Shown: positions 8,538-16,773, counted from the first letter of the stretch. The stretch is 64,000 nucleotides of DNA from TOLSYN sp963849065 (GCA_963849065.1 CAWKFM010000001.1:496001-560000), one strand, 5' to 3'. Notes: a model not told the origin generated them from the sequence alone. A program made the numbers and translations.

Positions 8538-9122
8538 TTAGTCGATCAGTTCGAATTCATCCCTGGCGTGGTTGCAGACTGGGCAGTGATCGAGCGTCGA
8601 TTGGGTGGCGGTAAAGCCACACTCCGGGCAAACGTAATACGCCGATTTGTGCATGAGTCGGCCGCGCCATTCCGGGTCGGGGTGCTCAAGGTGCTCCAGC
8701 ATGCTCTGGAAAATTTTGACATGATCTTTCTCGGATTCGAAAGCGTAGCGGAAGGTGCGGCGGGCCTTAGGGAGCATCGCCGTCTCGGCTTCGTGCATGA
8801 AGGCGGGGTACATCTCCTTGACCTCGAAGAGTTCGCCGGCGATGGCCGCTTTGAGGTTCTCGATGGTGGATTTTACCTCCGAGGGATCAATGGTGGAGTG
8901 AGGCACGCCGCCCATCTTATGGATGATGGCAGCATGGTTGGCGGCGTGGATCTGCTCGGAGCGCGAGACGGCGCGGAACAGGCAACCTACTTTGAGGAAG
9001 CCCTCCAGGTCGGCTTTGACGGCGAAGGCCATGTAACGGGCCGAGGCGTTGGTTTCTCCGTTGAAGGCGGTGAGAAGATTTTTGAGGGTTTGTTCCTGGT
9101 TAGCAACAGCGAAGGTTGACAT
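8538..9122 (-). CDS. Rubrerythrin-type protein (first copy)
   Basis: The 194-residue protein combines a ferritin-like di-iron four-helix bundle (ExxH ligand motifs such as EQIHAANH and ESEKDH) with a C-terminal rubredoxin-like Fe(Cys)4 site, CPECGF and CPVCNH. Rubrerythrins reduce hydrogen peroxide with electrons from NADH-linked or rubredoxin-type donors. AGGAGAG precedes the ATG, and a TACAAT hexamer about 30 bases upstream may be a -10 element. The second copy lies 355 bases away on the same strand and is clearly paralogous. Confidence 0.92.
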   Translation of the reverse strand: MSTFAVANQEQTLKNLLTAFNGETNASARYMAFAVKADLEGFLKVGCLFRAVSRSEQIHAANHAAIIHKMGGVPHSTIDPSEVKSTIENLKAAIAGELFEVKEMYPAFMHEAETAMLPKARRTFRYAFESEKDHVKIFQSMLEHLEHPDPEWRGRLMHKSAYYVCPECGFTATQSTLDHCPVCNHARDEFELID

Positions 9123-9314
9123 AAGGGCACTCTCCTATAAACGGCTGCATTGTAACGCCGTTGGAAGGAGAGGTTTAGTGTTGCGAGCGGCGCGGGGGAG
9201 TTAGGTTCCCGAAATGGGGCGAAGGAGGAGCTTTTGTTGGGGAAAATCGATTTGGGGCTGAAGTAACTCTGGGGCGGTGCGGAGATTTAAGCGGCGTTGG
9301 GGGCCTTCGCTTGA

Positions 9315-9361
9315 GCTTCGCGGCGGGTACGCGGCAAATGACGCCGCTCCGGCCGCGGGCG
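9315..9361 (+). repeat. Dispersed GC-rich repeat, copy 2
   Basis: It matches copies at 4577 and 48793. Its flanks (GGCCTTCGCTTGAG on the left; GGATGACACTCCAAAAA on the right) also match the segment at 12585-12620, which lacks the core. The core therefore looks inserted into, or lost from, a larger repeat unit. Confidence 0.75.
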
Positions 9362-9418
9362 CTCGGTGCTCCGGATGACACTCCAAAAAGCAAGGGCAAG
9401 AACAACGGCAAGGCGACG

Positions 9419-9458
9419 ACTACCTCACATCTGCCAAAAGCGGCAGATGTGGGGTAGT
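9419..9458. repeat. Palindromic repeat with central AAAAGC loop, copy 1
   Basis: Arms of about 16 bases (ACTACCTCACATCTGCC / GGCAGATGTGGGGTAGT, one mismatch) enclose AAAAGC. A related unit with the same loop lies at 50521-50554. It sits just after the stop of the second rubrerythrin gene and may end or protect that mRNA. Confidence 0.7.
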
Positions 9459-9476
9459 CGTAGGATCGATGGGCGA

Positions 9477-10064
9477 TTAGTCGACCAGTTCGAAATCTTC
9501 CCTGGTGTGGGAGCAGACGGGGCAGCGGTCGAACTCGGCTTTATCAGTGGTGAAACCGCACTCGGGACAGACGTAGTAGGTCGCTTTGCTGGAAAGCTTC
9601 TGACAGGTTTTGTCGACGCAGTGCTGGATGTGCTCAAGAGCTTTGGCGAAGAGGCGGGCGTGTTCCTTTTCGGCTTCGAGGGCGAAGTGGAAGGTGCGGC
9701 GGGCGGCGGAGTTCTTCTGGGCCTCGGCTTCGCGGAGGAAGTCGGGGTACATGACATCGACTTCGTAGAGTTCGCCGGCGATGGCGGCCTTGAGGTTGTT
9801 GACCGTGGTGCCTACCTCGCCGGGCGTTACAGATGCCTCGGGCGTTCCGCCGAGTTTGCGTATGACGACGGCGTGGTTGGCGGCGTGGATCTGCTCGGCG
9901 CGGGCGGTGGCGCGGAAAAGGCTGCCGATCTTGAGGTAGCCTTCTTCGTCGGCTTTGACGGCGAAGGCGGCGTAGTGGGCGGCGGCGTTGGATTCTCCGT
10001 TGAAGGCGGCAAGAAGGTTTTGGAGCGTCTGCTCGTGAGTGGGAGCGGCAGAAGAAGACGGCAT
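9477..10064 (-). CDS. Rubrerythrin-type protein (second copy)
   Basis: The 195-residue paralogue of the gene at 8538 has the same di-iron helices (EQIHAANH, EKEHARLF) and C-terminal CPECGF...CPVCSH rubredoxin-like site. The start at 10064 is set by GGAGGG upstream; the frame extends to 10205, but that extension is unlike the first copy. A TACAAT hexamer about 40 bases upstream may be its -10. Its presumed role is peroxide reduction in the cytoplasm. It lies immediately downstream of a sigma-54-type activator gene on the same strand, though the repeat tract between them argues against a single message. Confidence 0.92.
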   Translation of the reverse strand: MPSSSAAPTHEQTLQNLLAAFNGESNAAAHYAAFAVKADEEGYLKIGSLFRATARAEQIHAANHAVVIRKLGGTPEASVTPGEVGTTVNNLKAAIAGELYEVDVMYPDFLREAEAQKNSAARRTFHFALEAEKEHARLFAKALEHIQHCVDKTCQKLSSKATYYVCPECGFTTDKAEFDRCPVCSHTREDFELVD

Positions 10065-10209
10065 GAAAAGGGACCCTCCGATGATGGATAAGGAGATTGT
10101 AGCGCATGGGAACGGGGCGAACGGACGGTTGGGACCAGCTGTTCGGGAAAGCCTCTTGGGCAGCTGGAAAGATTTGAGCGGCGCAGGGGGCCTTCGCAAG
10201 ACCACCCGA

Positions 10210-11235
10210 TTAATCTGAACGGGCCGAAATATTGAAGCGCTTGAGTTTCGCGTAAAATGTGGTTGGGGGAATTCCCAGCTTTTTGGCGGCCCGGCTGGTC
10301 TTGCCGTTCTCTTTTTGGAGAATGTAGCTGATATATTGGCGCTCCAGTTCTCTCAGGGTCAGTTCTTTATCCCCACTGCCGCTGCGGGGGACGAATTGAG
10401 CGGGCTGAACGGCCGTCGGCATCGGAGTTGGGAATTGGAATTGCAGATCCTCCAGCCGAATGATTCCTTCCTTGCACAGCAGGGCCGCACGTTCCAGCAG
10501 ATTGTGCAATTCGCGGAGATTTCCGGGCCAGTTATAGCTCTTCAAGGCATCGATGACGCCTTTGCCAAATTCCAAATGTTTATAACCCCGTTCCCTCTCG
10601 AACTGCTCCAGGAAACACTGCGCGATCACGGGAACGTCGTCGATTCTTGCGCGCAGAGGGGGGATCAGGAGTGACATTGCGCTGACCCTGAAGAAGAGGT
10701 CCGGACGAAATTGTTCATGCGCCACCAGAGCGGCCAGGTCGCGGTGAGAGGAAGCGATGACATGAACATCCACCTCGCGGTCCCGCGCTCCACCTACTCT
10801 CCGGAACCGGCCCTTATCCAGCAGTTGTAGGAGTTTGGGCTGGATTTGCAGATCCATGTCTCCAAGTTCATCGAGAAACAAGGTTCCCCGGTGCGCGTTT
10901 TCCAGCAGTCCCGCCTTGTAGGTGATCGCACCGTTGAAGCCTCGCTCCTCCTGACCGAACAGTTCGCTCTCCCACAGTTCTCTGCTGAGGCCAGCACAGT
11001 TCAGATCGAGGAATGGCTCGCCGGAGCGCGGCCCATGCTGGGTGAGCCAATCGGCGAGGACTCCTTTGCCGGTCCCGGTTTCGCCTTGAATCAGGATCGG
11101 AAGGGAGGTTCCCAGTATGCTTTGCGCCATGGATTTGAGGCGCTGGATACTTTCCGAGGTTCCCAGAAATGGATCTCGCCAAATACGCACCTCGGGATGG
11201 TTGGCGGCAGGTTCACGGCGAGCGTTGCGGCTCAT
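10210..11235 (-). CDS. AAA+ activator of the sigma-54-dependent (NtrC) family with variant GAFTGA loop
   Basis: The 341-residue protein is an AAA+ domain plus a Fis-type helix-turn-helix with no receiver or sensor domain. Walker A is GETGTGKG (residues 51-58) and Walker B is GTLFLDELGD. The arginine region reads FRPDLFFRVSAM, and the DNA-binding helix is SRAAKKLGIPPTTFYAKLKR. The loop that normally reads GAFTGA and contacts sigma-54 reads RGFNGA (98-103), so the critical Thr is Asn. It may activate sigma-54 poorly or act differently, as GAFTGA-lacking relatives such as TyrR do. It ends 145 bases before the second rubrerythrin gene. Confidence 0.88.
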   Translation of the reverse strand: MSRNARREPAANHPEVRIWRDPFLGTSESIQRLKSMAQSILGTSLPILIQGETGTGKGVLADWLTQHGPRSGEPFLDLNCAGLSRELWESELFGQEERGFNGAITYKAGLLENAHRGTLFLDELGDMDLQIQPKLLQLLDKGRFRRVGGARDREVDVHVIASSHRDLAALVAHEQFRPDLFFRVSAMSLLIPPLRARIDDVPVIAQCFLEQFERERGYKHLEFGKGVIDALKSYNWPGNLRELHNLLERAALLCKEGIIRLEDLQFQFPTPMPTAVQPAQFVPRSGSGDKELTLRELERQYISYILQKENGKTSRAAKKLGIPPTTFYAKLKRFNISARSD

Positions 11236-11425
11236 GCTGGCTCCGACGCAGCGGGTTGCTTATGCGCAGTTTAGGGGTATGCACGCGGTTAGGAACAGGA
11301 ATCGCCGGGCTGTTACAGATTCAGAACAGATCGTCGTCCCCCTGCGGATACAGGCTCCGTAGAGACCAGCACAAGACCGCCAACAAAAGCGAGGCCCGCC
11401 CGGTTTGATTTGTTAACATCGCTGG

Positions 11426-12460
11426 ATGGGCGGGAATAAGGACGAGCGGGATCGGCTGGTGGCCGGCGGGGCACTGGAGGGCGAAGAAGGCTTCGAACTG
11501 AAGCTGCGGCCGCAGCGGCTACAGGAGTTTATCGGCCAGCCGAAGGTGAAGGAAAACCTGGCGGTGGCGATTGCGGCGGCGCGGGCGCGGGGCGAGGCGC
11601 TGGATCACATTCTGCTGTATGGGCCGCCGGGGCTGGGGAAGACGACGCTGGCGACGATTATCGCCAACGAGATGGATGCGGCGTTCCAGCAGACTTCGGG
11701 TCCGACACTGCAGATTAAAGGCGACCTGACGGCGATATTGACCAACGTGCAGGCACGGCAGGTTCTGTTTGTGGACGAGGTGCACCGGCTGCAGCCGGCG
11801 CTGGAAGAGCTGCTGTATTCGGCGCTGGAAGACTGCCGGCTGGACATTATGGTGGGGCAGGGGCCGTCGGCGCGGACGCACTCGTTTGAGATTCCGGCAT
11901 TTACATTTGTGGCGGCGACGACGCGGATCGGGCTGCTGTCGGCTCCGCTGAGGTCTCGGCTGGGGCTGGTGCTGCGGCTGGAGTTTTATTCGCACCAGGA
12001 TTTGCAGATTATCTTGAACCGCTCGGCGCAGATTTTGAACGTGGGGATCGACGACGAGGCGGCTCTGGAGATTGCGGGGCGGTGCCGCGGGACACCGAGG
12101 GTGGCCAACCGGCTGCTAAGACGGGTTCGGGATTATGCGCAGGTTCGCGGGACCGGGCATATCGATTTGGCGACGGCGCGGGCGGCTCTGGAGATGCTGG
12201 AGGTGGACGAGCACGGCTTCGACGAGGTGGACCGGAGGCTGCTGCTGACGATCATCGAAAAATACCAGGGCGGCCCGGTGGGGGTGAATACGCTGGCGGC
12301 GGCGCTGGCCGAGGAGCCGGACGCGATTGAGGAAATCTACGAGCCGTTTTTGATACAGATTGGATTTTTGGATCGGACTCCGCGGGGACGGGTGGCGACC
12401 CAGTTGGCGTATCGGCACTTTGGGGTGGAGCCTCCGAGGAAGCAGAACACGTTGTTTTAG
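11426..12460 (+). CDS. ruvB: Holliday junction branch migration helicase RuvB
   Basis: This full-length RuvB has 344 residues. Walker A GPPGLGKTT is near residue 66, and Walker B is LFVDEVHRL. Sensor motif AATTRIGLLSAPLRSRLG and the C-terminal winged helix (YHF-like LAYRHFGVEPP) are conserved. It drives branch migration with RuvA; neither ruvA nor ruvC is adjacent. LexA in the same window makes SOS control possible, but no operator was identified. The start at 11426 gives the expected N-terminus before LRPQRLQEFIGQ. Confidence 0.97.
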   Translation: MGGNKDERDRLVAGGALEGEEGFELKLRPQRLQEFIGQPKVKENLAVAIAAARARGEALDHILLYGPPGLGKTTLATIIANEMDAAFQQTSGPTLQIKGDLTAILTNVQARQVLFVDEVHRLQPALEELLYSALEDCRLDIMVGQGPSARTHSFEIPAFTFVAATTRIGLLSAPLRSRLGLVLRLEFYSHQDLQIILNRSAQILNVGIDDEAALEIAGRCRGTPRVANRLLRRVRDYAQVRGTGHIDLATARAALEMLEVDEHGFDEVDRRLLLTIIEKYQGGPVGVNTLAAALAEEPDAIEEIYEPFLIQIGFLDRTPRGRVATQLAYRHFGVEPPRKQNTLF

Positions 12461-12544
12461 GAAGGCAACGGCATGAGGCAACCGCTATTGGACATGGTGC
12501 TTTGCTTTGCGACTTCCGAGGAATCAATTTACGGCTGAAATGCC

Positions 12545-12622
12545 TCTGGAGCGGCGCGGAGATGGGAGCGTCGCTGGGGTCCTTCGCTTCGCTCAGGATG
12601 ACACTTTCAAAAACAAGGGACC
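12545..12622 (+). repeat. Dispersed repeat unit lacking the GC-rich core
   Basis: The segment (GGAGCGGCGCGGAG ... GGTCCTTCGCTTCGCTCAGG ... ACACTTTC) matches both flanks of repeat copy 2 near 9270-9390 but has no 47-base core. The short frame translated here (LGSFASLRMT) is repeat-derived. Confidence 0.6.
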
Positions 12623-12732
12623 AAGGCAGGATCAAGAAACTTATAGGCGTGAGCTGGGTTCATAGTGGTGGACTTTCCGGTGCCGAGAGTGCATCAAAAA
12701 ACTAAACGGAACGAAACCAAGGAGAAGTTAGA

Positions 12733-13188
12733 GTGAGAACTGCAAAATTATTTTTGATGGCGGCCTGCGCGGTGCTGATGCTGAGTGCGTTTGCCGCAGC
12801 CGACACGCCGGGAGCGCATCCCGCTTATCTGCACGCCCTGACCAACCTGCGGCATGCGCGGGCGCACCTGAGCGAGCAGACTCCGAACTGGAAGGTGGAC
12901 GCCGACGAACAGCGGGCGGTTGACGCCATCGACGCAGCGATCCGCGATATCAAGGAAGCCGCCATCGACGACGGCAAGAACCTGAACGACCATCCTCCGG
13001 TGGATGAACACTGGGGGCGAGCCGACCGGCTGCGCCGGGCGATGGAACTGCTGAACGGCGCACACGACGATATCGACCAGCATGAATCGGACGGTTGGGC
13101 CCGCGGGCTGAAGCATCGGGCACTGCGCGACATTGAAGAGGCGCGGAAGGCGGTGCATCACGCGATGGGCGACGAGCGCCACTATTAG
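12733..13188 (+). CDS. Small exported protein of unknown function
   Basis: The 151-residue protein starts at a GTG preceded by AAGGAGA. A signal peptide is clear: MRTAKLFLMAACAVLMLSAFAAADT, with likely cleavage after AAA. The mature part is almost all helical and rich in His, Asp, Glu and Arg (for example NLRHARAHLSEQ and DIEEARKAVHHAM), suggesting a helical hairpin bundle. I recognise no named family. It is followed by a strong terminator and appears monocistronic. Metal binding is possible from the many His residues but is only a guess. Confidence 0.75.
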   Translation: MRTAKLFLMAACAVLMLSAFAAADTPGAHPAYLHALTNLRHARAHLSEQTPNWKVDADEQRAVDAIDAAIRDIKEAAIDDGKNLNDHPPVDEHWGRADRLRRAMELLNGAHDDIDQHESDGWARGLKHRALRDIEEARKAVHHAMGDERHY

Positions 13189-13206
13189 GCGAGCGCAAGC
13201 TGAAGA

Positions 13207-13235
13207 AAAAAGCAGCCCGAGGGGGCTGCTTTTTT
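13207..13235 (+). terminator. Strong rho-independent terminator
   Basis: The 12-bp stem AAAAAGCAGCCC / GGGCTGCTTTTT with a 4-base loop ends in a T run. It lies 19 bases after the stop of the small exported protein and could work in both directions. Confidence 0.9.
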
Positions 13236-13760
13236 CTGAGAGCCCGCTGAAAAAGATACGGCTATTCCGGTGGTCACTTCCCCGGAGAACTCGAGCGCCT
13301 ACGAGTACAAAGTGACGTTTACTCCTCGTTCGATCGGCACGCCCTGCTCAGCTGCCTTTGGGTGTGCGAGAAACATGCGAGGAGTGAGGAGCCTGGTGAA
13401 AGGCTCGTCCGCTGCCATGGGACAGCCAAGCCTTCTGGGCCGGCGGGTGAGTGAGTTGGAAGCGGCTGGCTCGCCTGGACCAGCTGGCAACTCCATCAAC
13501 TGGATTTCGACGGGTGTGCGGCTTGGACGAGACATCGGCGTGGGGTACGGAAAGCTTATCTTTCATAGGAACCTCCCGCTGGACCGTTGGGGAAAACCCA
13601 CAACGTTCCATCTATAAGCTCTAGATGCAGGATGGGAAGGTCCGGAGGCCGGAAAGCGGCTGAAATTACCGGATGGAAAAGACGTATCGCGCTAAAATCG
13701 ACAGCACCTGAAGGTCTTCCGAAAGGAACCCAGTGCCCAGGCGCAGGCCTGCGCTCCCGC

Positions 13761-13789
13761 TTGACTTGCGAACGTTTGAGGGTCATACT
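13761..13789 (+). promoter_or_regulatory. Candidate sigma-70 promoter of the phasin-like gene
   Basis: TTGACT at 13761-13766 and CATACT at 13784-13789 are separated by 17 bases. The downstream ribosome site and ATG lie at about +70. Confidence 0.5.
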
Positions 13790-13866
13790 CGTTTTATGCT
13801 GCATTGCAGCAATCTTTGCAGCATAGCGCTCCAGTACCTGGAGCCGCCCCATCAAGGAGGGGAACA

Positions 13867-14463
13867 ATGAACACAAACACCGATGCACCTAAGACGGAAG
13901 CGGAAACCACCGAAACCAAGTGCTGCCCGGTCGCATCCGCGACCTTGTTCAACAATGGATCGAAGTGGTTGGTTGAAATGAGCAAGACCTCCCTTGATTT
14001 CGCAGTTGGGCAGAATACCGAAGTGATTGCCTCGTGCAAGAAGGCGCTGACGGCGTCGTCGATGCCGGGTCTGTTCCTGTTCGATCTGGCTGGGCAAGCC
14101 ATGGAAGGCTATGCCACGCTGCAGAAGAGCCTGTTGGATTTGGCCGTCGAGCAGCGCAACGCTGCCGTCGAAGCTGCCCACGAATACATCCACGATGGCA
14201 GCAAGGCGAAGGCTGGAATCCCGAACCTGATCCAGCAATCGGTAGACCGCATGGTCACGGCGCAGAAATCGGTTCTGGAATTTGCCGCGAAGCAGACTAA
14301 GGCAGTGAGCGACACCGTGAAGCAGCAGCCTGGCGTTACGGGCACGCCGGTTGAGACGGTTACGGATTCAGTCCAGCGTGGTGTCAATACTCTGCACGCA
14401 AGCCAGAACGAGATGCTAGACAGCGCCACCAAGAACGTGAAGGCCATGATCGCCAAGGCCTAA
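13867..14463 (+). CDS. Phasin-like protein
   Basis: The 198-residue, signal-less, strongly helical protein has long amphipathic stretches such as LLDLAVEQRNAAVEAAHEYI and VLEFAAKQTKAVSDTVKQQ, and an Ala/Lys-rich end. This matches phasins, which coat polyhydroxyalkanoate granules. AAGGAGGGG precedes the ATG, predicting strong translation. No polyhydroxyalkanoate synthase is in the window, so the granule role is inferred only from sequence style. A terminator-like hairpin follows. Confidence 0.6.
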   Translation: MNTNTDAPKTEAETTETKCCPVASATLFNNGSKWLVEMSKTSLDFAVGQNTEVIASCKKALTASSMPGLFLFDLAGQAMEGYATLQKSLLDLAVEQRNAAVEAAHEYIHDGSKAKAGIPNLIQQSVDRMVTAQKSVLEFAAKQTKAVSDTVKQQPGVTGTPVETVTDSVQRGVNTLHASQNEMLDSATKNVKAMIAKA

Positions 14464-14500
14464 GCCTTGAAAAGACGGGCAAGACCTTTGCTGGAGACAA

Positions 14501-14544
14501 CCGGAGCGCCTTCTGCCAATTCTGGTGGACGCTCCGGGTGTTTC
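14501..14544 (+). terminator. Terminator-like hairpin after the phasin-like gene
   Basis: CCGGAGCGCC pairs with GGACGCTCCGG, with one bulged A, and is followed by GTGTTTCT. Confidence 0.55.
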
Positions 14545-14597
14545 TAGCAGCCTGTTTGAGGCGAGAAAGTGCAACCGCAAAGTGAAAGGACCGACCG

Positions 14598-14930
14598 ATG
14601 TATAAATTACGCTGTCATCCCGGACGTACCTTCACTCTTGACGAGCTTATCGATCATGTCCAAGTTGTGCGGCGGAGCAGTTGTGAAAAGCGGACCGCTG
14701 CGCTGCCTGTCTTTCACGCCAATCTGAATCCCGTAGTAGACCCGGATGAACTGGATTTTCTGACGGGCCTGGTGCCGTTCCGGCACATTTCTAACAAGCT
14801 TCTGTTCAAACTCGTTCGGGTTGCGACGGGTCTTGAGGTTCACGACCGGTGGATTGCCATCCGGGCTATCATCGCCAAGCGCATCCCAATCCCTGTGGCG
14901 AAGCCTCTCCCCGAAGTTCGGCACGGATGA
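14598..14930 (+). CDS. Hypothetical protein, 110 residues
   Basis: This frame begins with an ATG after GAAAGGA and has purine-first codons across most of its length, as expected of coding sequence here. The product is mixed hydrophobic and basic (VVDPDELDFLTGLVPFRH; DRWIAIRAIIAKRIPIPVAK) and I recognise no family. A nearly full-length frame of 105 codons lies exactly antisense, so the strand is uncertain. The chance that neither is real is substantial. Confidence 0.35.
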   Translation: MYKLRCHPGRTFTLDELIDHVQVVRRSSCEKRTAALPVFHANLNPVVDPDELDFLTGLVPFRHISNKLLFKLVRVATGLEVHDRWIAIRAIIAKRIPIPVAKPLPEVRHG

Positions 14931-15007
14931 ACTGGGCTTCGATCGATCCGGCTGTACACCGCGGAAAATTTTAATCTCAATTTATAAAGCGCAGGTGAAA
15001 CTGATTT

Positions 15008-15235
15008 ATGGCAAAAAGACGTGGCAATCCTAATTGGGGCAAGCCGGAGATGAACGGCCCGGTGATTCCAACCATCACTGAATTCGAGCAGGTTACTCGC
15101 GACTTTAATCTGCAACCTGATCAGTACATCTCATCCAATCGTCTTCGCGACTGGGCGAGTCGCAACAAGAACCAGAAGTTCGTTCCCGAACCTCTTCTTG
15201 AGGCGTGGGGTTTCGAGGTCGAATCCTCGCTGTAG
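15008..15235 (+). CDS. Small hypothetical protein, 75 residues
   Basis: The protein begins MAKRRGNPNWGKPE and continues with a soluble, mixed-charge sequence (FEQVTRDFNLQPDQYISSNRLRDWASRNKNQKFVPEPLLEAWG). Composition looks like a genuine small basic protein. The ribosome site is weak (AGGTGA). AT-rich sequence just upstream (TTTTAATCTCAATTTATAAA) could be a promoter. Function unknown; it lies 140 bases before another small gene in the same direction. Confidence 0.55.
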   Translation: MAKRRGNPNWGKPEMNGPVIPTITEFEQVTRDFNLQPDQYISSNRLRDWASRNKNQKFVPEPLLEAWGFEVESSL

Positions 15236-15375
15236 AGGCATCTGCATCTGAGCCGCGAGCGATGGTGGGTGAGATCATTCCTCCTGCCGGACGTCATGAC
15301 CGGATAACCGCATCCTATCCGCCAACGCTACGACCTGTGGATCGGGACCGCCTCCCGAAGAGCAAGGAGCTCGAG

Positions 15376-15573
15376 ATGACAAACGCAAAGCTTCAAGCAG
15401 CCCTCGACGAACTCGAACGACTGTGCGGCACCGTGAACGGGTTCAAAGAGCGTAATGGTGGCACGCTGCCTAATCCAGACAGCGATGCTGGCCGCGCACT
15501 GTCCTCCCTGGAAACATTCACCAGTGAAATGTGCAAATTGGACATTGGCAAAGTACTCGGCCACAAGATATAG
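15376..15573 (+). CDS. Small helical hypothetical protein, 65 residues
   Basis: The ATG at 15376 follows AAGGAG with six-base spacing. The product (MTNAKLQAALDELERLCGTV ... SSLETFTSEMCKLDIGKVLG) is probably two amphipathic helices joined by a Gly/Asn-rich turn. The frame is open upstream to 15205, but that part overlaps the preceding gene. No family is recognised. Confidence 0.55.
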   Translation: MTNAKLQAALDELERLCGTVNGFKERNGGTLPNPDSDAGRALSSLETFTSEMCKLDIGKVLGHKI

Positions 15574-15780
15574 ACAATAAGCCGAAGTCAGCTTTGTGCG
15601 TTCGACCATATACACCGGACCCATAAGGTGCTAGGCTTGTCCCAGCATCTGATTTGGAAGGATGCAGCGGTAGAAGCGCCCTGAGAGCGAACAACCAAGC
15701 GCCTTTGGAACACGTATCTGCACACAACCTCCCTCCGACTCACTCAGCCAGATTTCAACTACGAAGGAACACGCAACATC

Positions 15781-15981
15781 ATGGAACAAGGAACAGTGAA
15801 GTGGTTTAACGACGCAAAGGGATTTGGCTTTATCAGCCGCCAGAACGGCGAAGATGTCTTCGTGCATTTTTCGGCAATTCAGGCGAGTGGCTTCAAGAGC
15901 CTCCCGGAGGGTCAGGCTGTGCAGTTCAGCGTGGTCAAGGGCCCGAAGGGTTTGCAGGCAGAGAACGTCACCCTTCTCTAA
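15781..15981 (+). CDS. cspA: Cold shock protein (second CspA copy)
   Basis: The 66-residue OB-fold protein has RNP1 KGFGFI and RNP2 VFVHFS. AAGGA lies ahead of the ATG, and about 200 bases without a gene upstream could form a regulatory leader. It shares most residues with the copy at 6752, including the ending KGPKGLQAENV. A strong terminator follows, so the gene is a single-cistron unit. Confidence 0.95.
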   Translation: MEQGTVKWFNDAKGFGFISRQNGEDVFVHFSAIQASGFKSLPEGQAVQFSVVKGPKGLQAENVTLL

Positions 15982-16007
15982 GGCTCTGCGATCGGCCAGT
16001 GGTTCAG

Positions 16008-16034
16008 AAGGGCAGCTTTCGAGCTGCCCTTTTG
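16008..16034 (+). terminator. Terminator after the second cspA
   Basis: A perfect 10-bp stem AAGGGCAGCT / AGCTGCCCTT closes a TTCG tetraloop and is followed by TTGTTTG. It may also serve the convergent Crp/Fnr gene. Confidence 0.9.
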
Positions 16035-16053
16035 TTTGCTATGCCGAGTATGT

Positions 16054-16773
16054 TCAGGCCGTGCCGAACAGCTTGAGCGCAGCCTCGTTACGAATCACCA
16101 GGGTCGAGCCTTTTACCTGCAGGATGTTCTGCCGTTTCATCTCGGCAAACAATCGCGTCACCGTTTCACGCGAGGTGCCGATCATCTGGGCAAGTGCCTC
16201 GTGGGTCAGGGAGAGCGTCAAGCGTGTTTCCGTTTTGGCCTTCTCGCCGTCTTTTGCCATCCATTCCAGTAGCAGACTCGCGAGCCTCTCCGCAGCCGAG
16301 TGTGACAGTATGAGCGAGCGAATACTGCGGCATACGGTGACGTACTTCTCACTCAACTGCTCGGCCACGCGCAAACACGCCTCATTGTGCTCTTTCAGAA
16401 AACGCAGGAAGTCCTCGCGCTTGACGAAGGTGATCTGGCAAGGTTCGACCGTTTCGGCAGTGAGTTCATAAGGCTTGTTACAAACCGAAGCACTCAATCC
16501 CAGAACTTCGCCGACTCCGGCAACTTTCAGGATCAGCGTCCTGCCATCCGTAGCGCAAATCGACAGTTTTACCCGCCCTTTGCATAGGATGAAAATCCCG
16601 CGCGGGGCCTGGTCTTCTACAAACAGCACTGACCCAGTTGGAAATGCGGTAGCGAACTTGATGGACTCAAGCGCCTGGAGAGCGGAGGTTGGAAGATCAC
16701 AAAAAATATGCTCCGCCCGCATCTTGCAACTCAGGCAGCTCTCGATGATACCTAGACCGTATGGCGAAAGCAT
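16054..16773 (-). CDS. Crp/Fnr-family transcription regulator with FNR-like cysteines
   Basis: The protein is 239 residues from the ATG at 16773; an upstream ATG at 16854 is less likely. It has a cyclic-nucleotide-binding fold, a long dimerisation helix and a winged helix (HEALAQMIGTSRETVTRLFAEMKR). Three cysteines near the N-terminus (13, 16, 25) and Cys112 in EPCQITF occupy positions like the four [4Fe-4S] ligands of FNR, although the spacing differs. The recognition helix reads RETVTR, closer to the CRP pattern RExxxR. It probably senses oxygen or redox state, but that is inferred. It is convergent with cspA. Confidence 0.85.
   Translation of the reverse strand: MLSPYGLGIIESCLSCKMRAEHIFCDLPTSALQALESIKFATAFPTGSVLFVEDQAPRGIFILCKGRVKLSICATDGRTLILKVAGVGEVLGLSASVCNKPYELTAETVEPCQITFVKREDFLRFLKEHNEACLRVAEQLSEKYVTVCRSIRSLILSHSAAERLASLLLEWMAKDGEKAKTETRLTLSLTHEALAQMIGTSRETVTRLFAEMKRQNILQVKGSTLVIRNEAALKLFGTA

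Larger units (their letters stand above)
9123..9476. other. Repeat-rich spacer between the two rubrerythrin genes
   Basis: This 354-base gap is largely made of dispersed repeat material: a GC-rich core at 9315-9361, flanks resembling the stretch at about 12550-12610, and a palindromic unit at 9419-9458. No gene is supported. Confidence 0.65.
13189..13866. other. Long non-coding stretch between the exported protein and the phasin-like gene
   Basis: This 678-base region holds a terminator at 13207-13235 and a promoter at 13761-13789. Open frames of up to 115 codons exist on both strands, but they are mutually antisense, lack ribosome sites and have unusual composition. I see no convincing gene. 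Confidence 0.55.

Noticed and set aside
12502..12705. Plus-strand frame of 67 codons after ruvB
   Set aside because: Its sequence (LGSFASLRMT) comes from dispersed repeat DNA, not a gene.
13270..13617. Plus-strand frame of 115 codons after the exported-protein terminator
   Set aside because: It has no ribosome site, shares the region with several antisense frames, and its composition is not protein-like.
14607..14924. Minus-strand frame of 105 codons opposite the hypothetical gene at 14598
   Set aside because: It uses the same triplets as the plus frame, which has the better ribosome site and purine-first codons. Only one can be real, and the plus frame is favoured.
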